Below, piece after piece: positions 59,680 through 64,000 of a stretch of DNA of 64,000 nucleotides. A program made the position numbers and the translations under genes. Every line of letters starts with the position of its first letter. Positions within the stretch are counted from its first letter, which is position 1. The DNA comes from Pseudomonadota bacterium (GTDB taxonomy: Bacteria > Pseudomonadota > Gammaproteobacteria > Burkholderiales > Methylophilaceae). The notes beneath the pieces were generated by a model. It was not told the DNA's origin and did no database searches. It worked only from the letters and a program-made list of their open reading frames with translations. Location of the stretch: the NCBI GenBank assembly GCA_029782295.1, contig JAKOVB010000174.1, positions 1 to 64,000 on the forward strand, written 5' to 3'.

Positions 59680-60756
59680 TCAGCGCCTGGCCGCCCGAAG
59701 TAGCAATCCCCCGGCCGCCGCCGCCAACAGTCCCGTGGGCAGCCACGCCAACAGCGTGGGATCAAGTCCGAGGGCAAACGTACCGCTCTCTGTCAGCCGC
59801 TGCATCAGGAAAAAGCCCATCCCCAGAAGTAATCCCACGAGCGTGCGTGCACCGGATCCGGAAGAACGCATCGATCCCAACACGAACGGTACGGCCAGAA
59901 TCACCGCGAAGAGGATGGCCACCGTGCGCGCGATGCGTGACCAGAACGCAAACAGATAGGGACCGGTATCCAGCGTGTTTGTTTGATAGTAGCGGATGAT
60001 GTTCCACAGCGACCGAAGATCAAGATCGTTGGGCGCGTCCACGGCGAGGCCGAAGAAACTCGCGCTGACCTGTGAGTCCAGCCGCCGCTCTTTGCTCGCG
60101 CCAACAGTGACACGCTCGTCTGAGAAGCGCGATTCCGCGTAACGCTGCAACTGCCAGCCGTTGCTGGCGCCGCCGATGGCGCGCGCCGCGTATCCGATTG
60201 CCCGAAGATGATGATCGGCCGTGATCTCGAACACTCGCATGCCATCGAACTGTCGATCGCCGGACTGCCGTGAGACATTCAGTATCAGGTTGCCGTCACG
60301 CACCCAGGCCTCCCGGCCGCCGCCGCTACTGACATCCGCATACTTGCTGAAGGCTTTCTCCTGGCGCGCGACATGCTGCAGCGGAGAGGCAAGCAGCTCG
60401 CCCAAACACCCCTCCAGCGCAATCAGTACAAGTCCGGCCATCGCAGCCGAGGCGGCGATGCGTAACGGTGAAAGGCCCGCGGCGCGCATCACGGTAATCT
60501 CACTGCCGGCCGCAAGTCCGCCTAGGCCCAGAAGCGATCCGATGAGCGCACCGACGGGCATGAAATCATGGGCCTGCTGCGGCAGGTTCAGCGCCACAAA
60601 TATCAGCGCATCGAGCATGGCGTAATTGCCCACGCCGATCTCGCTCTGCTGATCGATGAACATGAACAGCGCGCCGAGCGCCATCAACACGCTCATCACC
60701 AGCGCAAGCGAGCCCAGGATGTGACGCATGATGTAGCGGTCGAGCAGCGGGATCAC
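59680..60756 (-). CDS. lptG: LPS export permease LptG
   Basis: Inner-membrane subunit (358 aa) of the LptB2FG ABC transporter that extracts LPS. It starts at a GTG that overlaps the lptF stop (GTGA). The N terminus IPLLDRYIMRHILGSLALVM is typical of LptG. Three membrane segments precede the periplasmic beta-jellyroll domain (WVRDGNLILNVS, MRVFEITADHHLRAIGYA), and three follow it. A coupling region is GSEITVMRAAGLSPLRI. Confidence 0.94.
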   Translation of the reverse strand: MIPLLDRYIMRHILGSLALVMSVLMALGALFMFIDQQSEIGVGNYAMLDALIFVALNLPQQAHDFMPVGALIGSLLGLGGLAAGSEITVMRAAGLSPLRIAASAAMAGLVLIALEGCLGELLASPLQHVARQEKAFSKYADVSSGGGREAWVRDGNLILNVSRQSGDRQFDGMRVFEITADHHLRAIGYAARAIGGASNGWQLQRYAESRFSDERVTVGASKERRLDSQVSASFFGLAVDAPNDLDLRSLWNIIRYYQTNTLDTGPYLFAFWSRIARTVAILFAVILAVPFVLGSMRSSGSGARTLVGLLLGMGFFLMQRLTESGTFALGLDPTLLAWLPTGLLAAAAGGLLLRAARR

Positions 60757-61838
60757 GCGGCCCTCGCTTGCAGACGCGCAGCGGCGCCAGGCAGCCATAC
60801 GACCAGCACTAGGGTTGTCACCACGGCAGCATGCACCCACCACAAACCGAAGGCTTGCGGAATGAGTCCGCGCCCGAGCCAGACCTGGCCTGCGGAAATC
60901 AGGTTCGAGTAGACAAAGTAAATCAAGACCGCGAGCCACACGCGCGAGTAGCGCCCCTGGCGCGGCTTCAAGCGGCTCAAGGGAATTGCGAGCACCGTCA
61001 GCACGACACACATGATGGGCAGTGAGATGCGCCAGTGCAGTTCCGCGCGCTTTTGCGGATCGGAAGATCGCCACAATTCGCCGGACGATACGGTTTCCAG
61101 CCGCTGCGCGGAGCCCCCGAGCGGATGCGCCCGCACCGGAATCACCTGCTCGGCGAAATGCATGATGCGGAAGTTGGGTTTCCCGGCCGTGCCCTCGAAA
61201 CGCTCGCCGTCATACAAAGTGATGATTTGCATCGATCCATCGTGGGAGGCCGCATGCCGGGCACGGCGCGCCAGGGTTACCTCGACCCGATCCCCACGAT
61301 TGCGCTCGACGAACACATTGGCGAGCGTGCCGTCCGGGTTCGCGCCTTCTGCGTATACGACGGTATCCCCACCGCCAAAGGTGCGGAACTTTCCGGGCGC
61401 CACTGGCGCGAACTGTCCCGCGCGCGCGGCGATGCCGCGTAGGGAAAATGTTTCCGCGGTGGCGTGAGGCGCAAGGAATAGGGTCAGCCACGCAACGATC
61501 GCGGCCACGAGCACGGCAAATCCGACGATGGGTTTATACAGATCGACGGGACGCACGCCGCACGCGACCATCGAAGTCATTTCACTGTCGTGATACAGCC
61601 GGCCGAGTGCAAGCACCACGCCCAGGAGCAGCCCGACGGGCAGAATGATGCTCACATATTGGAGAGCCCCGAGCCCGATAAGCTGGAAGAGAACGGCGCG
61701 TGGGTAATCGTCTTGCACGGCGCGCTCAAGCACGGCAGCCAGCTGATTGGCCACCAGCAGTGCGAACAGGATTCCGGTCACCGCTAACGAAGTCAGGATC
61801 ACCTCGCGCAGGAAGTAGCGACCGAGTATCCGAGGCAA
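60753..61838 (-). CDS. lptF: LPS export permease LptF
   Basis: Inner-membrane subunit (361 aa) of the LptB2FG transporter. It has RILGRYFLREVILTSLAVTG at the N terminus, the coupling helix DSEMTSMVACGVRPVDLYK, a periplasmic jellyroll (GGDTVVYAEGANPDGTLANV), and C-terminal segments. The promoter region (61839-61909) carries the tandem TTAGC repeat, which points to regulation by a PmrA/QseB-type regulator such as the one at 58386. Confidence 0.95.
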   Translation of the reverse strand: MPRILGRYFLREVILTSLAVTGILFALLVANQLAAVLERAVQDDYPRAVLFQLIGLGALQYVSIILPVGLLLGVVLALGRLYHDSEMTSMVACGVRPVDLYKPIVGFAVLVAAIVAWLTLFLAPHATAETFSLRGIAARAGQFAPVAPGKFRTFGGGDTVVYAEGANPDGTLANVFVERNRGDRVEVTLARRARHAASHDGSMQIITLYDGERFEGTAGKPNFRIMHFAEQVIPVRAHPLGGSAQRLETVSSGELWRSSDPQKRAELHWRISLPIMCVVLTVLAIPLSRLKPRQGRYSRVWLAVLIYFVYSNLISAGQVWLGRGLIPQAFGLWWVHAAVVTTLVLVVWLPGAAARLQARAA

Positions 61839-61898
61839 GATCCGTTTCCCGTGGTTGGGACTAAATCACGATCAAAACACCTTCTCTCCTGCGAAGGC

Positions 61899-61914
61899 TT
61901 AGCGAAGAATTAGC
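61899..61914. promoter_or_regulatory. Direct repeat TTAGC-N6-TTAGC upstream of lptF
   Basis: TTAGC at 61899-61903 and 61910-61914, 11 bp apart, identical in layout to 59099-59114. It lies 60 bp upstream of lptF and overlaps the stop of the RND gene. Confidence 0.5.
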
Positions 61915-64000
61915 GTCTGGTGTGGAGTGCCCGATAGAGGGCCGGCATGACCAGCAGCACCAGAGGGAGCGCCGCAACCAAGCCCGAGATAATGGCGATG
62001 GCGAGCGGAGTCTGCATGGCGGAGCCCGTCCCAAGGCCAAGCGCCAGGGGTAGCAGCGCCAGGATGGCGATGGAGCCGGTCATCAGGATGGGCCGGAGGC
62101 GGAAACGGCCGGCATCGACTAGGCTGTCCGCATCGCGCCGCGGTTGGATCGCGAGTTCCGAAAAATAGAACACCGCGATTTCGGCCACGATGCCGACGAT
62201 CATCGTCAGACCCATCAGCGCGGAGATATTGAGTTCCGTGCCCGTGACCCACAAACCGATGAAGACGCCCGCCGCGGAAAGCAGGATGGTCGCGAGAATC
62301 GCCAGGACGACGGCCCATTCCTCGTACAGATACAAAAGCAGCGCCGTCACCAGCAACACGGCGGCCGCGAACACGGCGGCAAGCCCCCGGAACGAGCGCT
62401 GCTGTTCGGCATACAGGCCGCCGTAATCCACGCGCACGGAGCGCGGCAGGTTCATGCCCGCGACGGTTTTTTTGACCTCCTTGATGGCCGATCCCAGGTC
62501 GCGACCTTCAAGCCGCGCCGTCACGGCGATCATTTGTTCAAGGTTCTCATGCACGATCTGCGGCTGGCCGGTGGAGATGCGAACGTCAGCCACTCTCCTT
62601 AAGGGGAAGGTATGTCCGTCCGCCGCGGCGAGCTGCAAATCCTGCAGCGATTCGATGCGGGTGCGCAGGTCCTGGGGCGACCACAGCCGGATGTCGAGCA
62701 ACTCCTCACCGGACTGGATCTGGCCTACGACGCTGCCGCCGATCAGGGCGCTCAACTGCTGTGCGATACCGTCTGCATCCATGCCTTCCAACGCCGCCCT
62801 CGGGCGATCGACGCGCACTTCTAGCGCATCGCCCGCGACGCGCAATCCATCTTGAATTTCCACTAGTCCTTTGATGTCGTGCAGTTTGTTTGCGACCTCC
62901 GGCGCCAGCTTCTGCAGTCGCGCGAGGTCCGCGCCGAACAGTTTGACCTCGATAGGCTGTGGCACGGCCGTCAAATCGCCGATCAGGTCCTCCATCAGTT
63001 GCAGGATCTCGATTGGCAGGCCAGGCACTTGGCTTTCGATGCGCTGACGCAGGTCCGTCATGACAGCCTCGATGTCGCGGCGCGGCGGCGGCTTCAGTTT
63101 GATGAAGAAGTCTCCTTCGTTTGCCTCCGTGAGTCCGCCGCCGAGCTGCAGGCCCGTACGGCGCGAATAGGTGGCCACCTCAGGTGTGGCGCGGATCAAG
63201 TCTTCCACCTGATGCAGCAGGCGGTCGGTCTCGGCGAGCGATGTGCCCGGCGCCGCGCGATAGTCAAGAATGAATCCGCCTTCATCCATCGGCGGCATGA
63301 AACCCGATGGCAAGCGCCAGAAAGCCAGCCCGCCCAGGATCAGCAGAACTGCCACCGCGATCAGCACGCGCATCGGGTATCTCAGGGCCGCGCCGGCAAG
63401 CGCCGCATAGCGGTCGCTGAAGCGCTGGAACCATTGTGGCTGATGGCTCGCAGCTTCCGACTGCCGCGCGTGGCTCAACCAGTCTGTCAGCAGCGGTACC
63501 GCCAGCAAGGCAACCAGAAAGGACACCGTCAGCGCGCAGGCCATGGTGAGCGCCAGCGCGCTGAAGAATCCGCCTGTCACGCCGGACAGGAATGCGAGCG
63601 GCACAAAGATGACCACCGTGGCGAGGGAGGAACCCAGCAGCGGACGCAGCATTTCCTGCGCCGCGGGCAGCAGCGAACTTTCCCGGCGCGCGGAATCCTC
63701 CTGCTGTTTGCGCACCATGTGCTCGACCATCACCACGGCGTCATCGACGATCAGGCCCACCGCGGCCGCCATGCCGCCCAGCGTCATGATGTTCAGGCTC
63801 ATGCCGAACACGCTGAGTAACTGCGCCGTAATGGCCAGCACCACCGGTAACACCACGGCCAGGAGCAGCGTCAGCCGCCAGTTGCGCAGGAAAAGCAGCA
63901 ACACGATGCCGGCCAGCACCGCGCCGATCAGAATGGCATCGCGCACGCTTGCCGCCGCGGCGGACACCAGTTCGGACTGGTCATAGAAAGTGCCGATCTT
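61910..64000 (-). CDS. RND efflux permease (partial, 5' end beyond window)
   Basis: C-terminal two thirds (about 697 aa visible) of an RND inner-membrane pump. The frame is open to base 64000 (KIGTFYDQSELVSAAAASVR). The transmembrane-4 motif is GLIVDDAVVMVEHM, with the DD pair of the hydrophobe/amphiphile (HAE) type rather than the DFG-x3-DGA of the two CzcA pumps. It also has RLPSGFMPPMDEGGFILDYR and a C terminus with TGSAMQTPLAIAIISGLV. The substrate is probably an organic compound or a metal complex; other subunits must lie beyond the window. Confidence 0.9.
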   Translation of the reverse strand, partial: KIGTFYDQSELVSAAAASVRDAILIGAVLAGIVLLLFLRNWRLTLLLAVVLPVVLAITAQLLSVFGMSLNIMTLGGMAAAVGLIVDDAVVMVEHMVRKQQEDSARRESSLLPAAQEMLRPLLGSSLATVVIFVPLAFLSGVTGGFFSALALTMACALTVSFLVALLAVPLLTDWLSHARQSEAASHQPQWFQRFSDRYAALAGAALRYPMRVLIAVAVLLILGGLAFWRLPSGFMPPMDEGGFILDYRAAPGTSLAETDRLLHQVEDLIRATPEVATYSRRTGLQLGGGLTEANEGDFFIKLKPPPRRDIEAVMTDLRQRIESQVPGLPIEILQLMEDLIGDLTAVPQPIEVKLFGADLARLQKLAPEVANKLHDIKGLVEIQDGLRVAGDALEVRVDRPRAALEGMDADGIAQQLSALIGGSVVGQIQSGEELLDIRLWSPQDLRTRIESLQDLQLAAADGHTFPLRRVADVRISTGQPQIVHENLEQMIAVTARLEGRDLGSAIKEVKKTVAGMNLPRSVRVDYGGLYAEQQRSFRGLAAVFAAAVLLVTALLLYLYEEWAVVLAILATILLSAAGVFIGLWVTGTELNISALMGLTMIVGIVAEIAVFYFSELAIQPRRDADSLVDAGRFRLRPILMTGSIAILALLPLALGLGTGSAMQTPLAIAIISGLVAALPLVLLVMPALYRALHTRR

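Overview
The window is GC-rich DNA from a proteobacterium. The gene content (LptF/LptG, UppP, PbrR-type MerR regulators, Czc-type HME-RND pumps, an EptA-type lipid A transferase, ECF/FecR/TonB surface signalling) points to a Gammaproteobacterium, perhaps near Steroidobacterales, Nevskiales or Xanthomonadales. The exact taxon cannot be read from the sequence. No rRNA, tRNA or CRISPR array was seen.

Layout. (1) 1-8.4 kb: partial uppP, then a tightly overlapping metal-efflux operon on the minus strand (broken czcC, czcB, a short CDF transporter, a P-II-like protein with a His-rich loop, czcA, two exported proteins of unknown role). (2) 8.4-11 kb: a PbrR-like MerR regulator and a PbrT-like cytochrome c/FTR1 permease, both next to MerR-type promoters with 19-bp spacers. 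(3) 11-12.8 kb: a cluster of gene remnants (CDF, merR, DMT, PAP2, histidine kinase, ECF sigma). (4) 12.8-22.2 kb: a second metal operon (response regulator, sensor kinase, czcC, czcB, czcA, DUF2127, MFS). (5) 22.4-25.6 kb: merR, a His-tailed EamA/DMT transporter, a methyltransferase, a TauE/SafE exporter and a CDF remnant. (6) 25.9-28.8 kb: a hybrid sensor kinase. (7) 28.9-32.3 kb: a lower-GC patch with a duplicated-repeat membrane protein and an exported L,D-transpeptidase-like gene split by an intact IS4-family element with an 11-bp target duplication. (8) 32.5-37.8 kb: an integrase operon carrying a TIR-like protein and small unknown genes, divergent from a KfrA-like DNA-binding protein; probably a small integrated element. 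(9) 37.8-38.8 kb: a VOC protein and a DUF4256 protein.

(10) 38.9-47.8 kb: an envelope cluster on the minus strand (Omp85-like protein, eptA, ECF sigma factor, FecR-type regulator, PAP2 phosphatase, STN-domain TonB receptor) with a divergent PAP2 phosphatase. (11) 47.7-51.3 kb: iron-linked genes (cytochrome b561, PepSY protein, Fur-like winged-helix protein, TonB siderophore receptor with a Fur-like box). (12) 51.3-57 kb: ArnT-like GT39, LAB_N protein, ArnC-like GT2, a two-component system and a PAP2 phosphatase. (13) 57-64 kb: a second QseBC/PmrAB-like two-component system, a cupin, lptG/lptF and a partial RND permease.

Together the window joins heavy-metal efflux (two Czc systems and a Pb/Cd-type regulator set with several decayed paralogues) to lipid A and lipid-carrier remodelling (UppP, three intact PAP2 enzymes and one broken, EptA, ArnT-like, ArnC-like, LptFG), with several OmpR-type regulators whose promoters carry direct repeats spaced by 11 bp.
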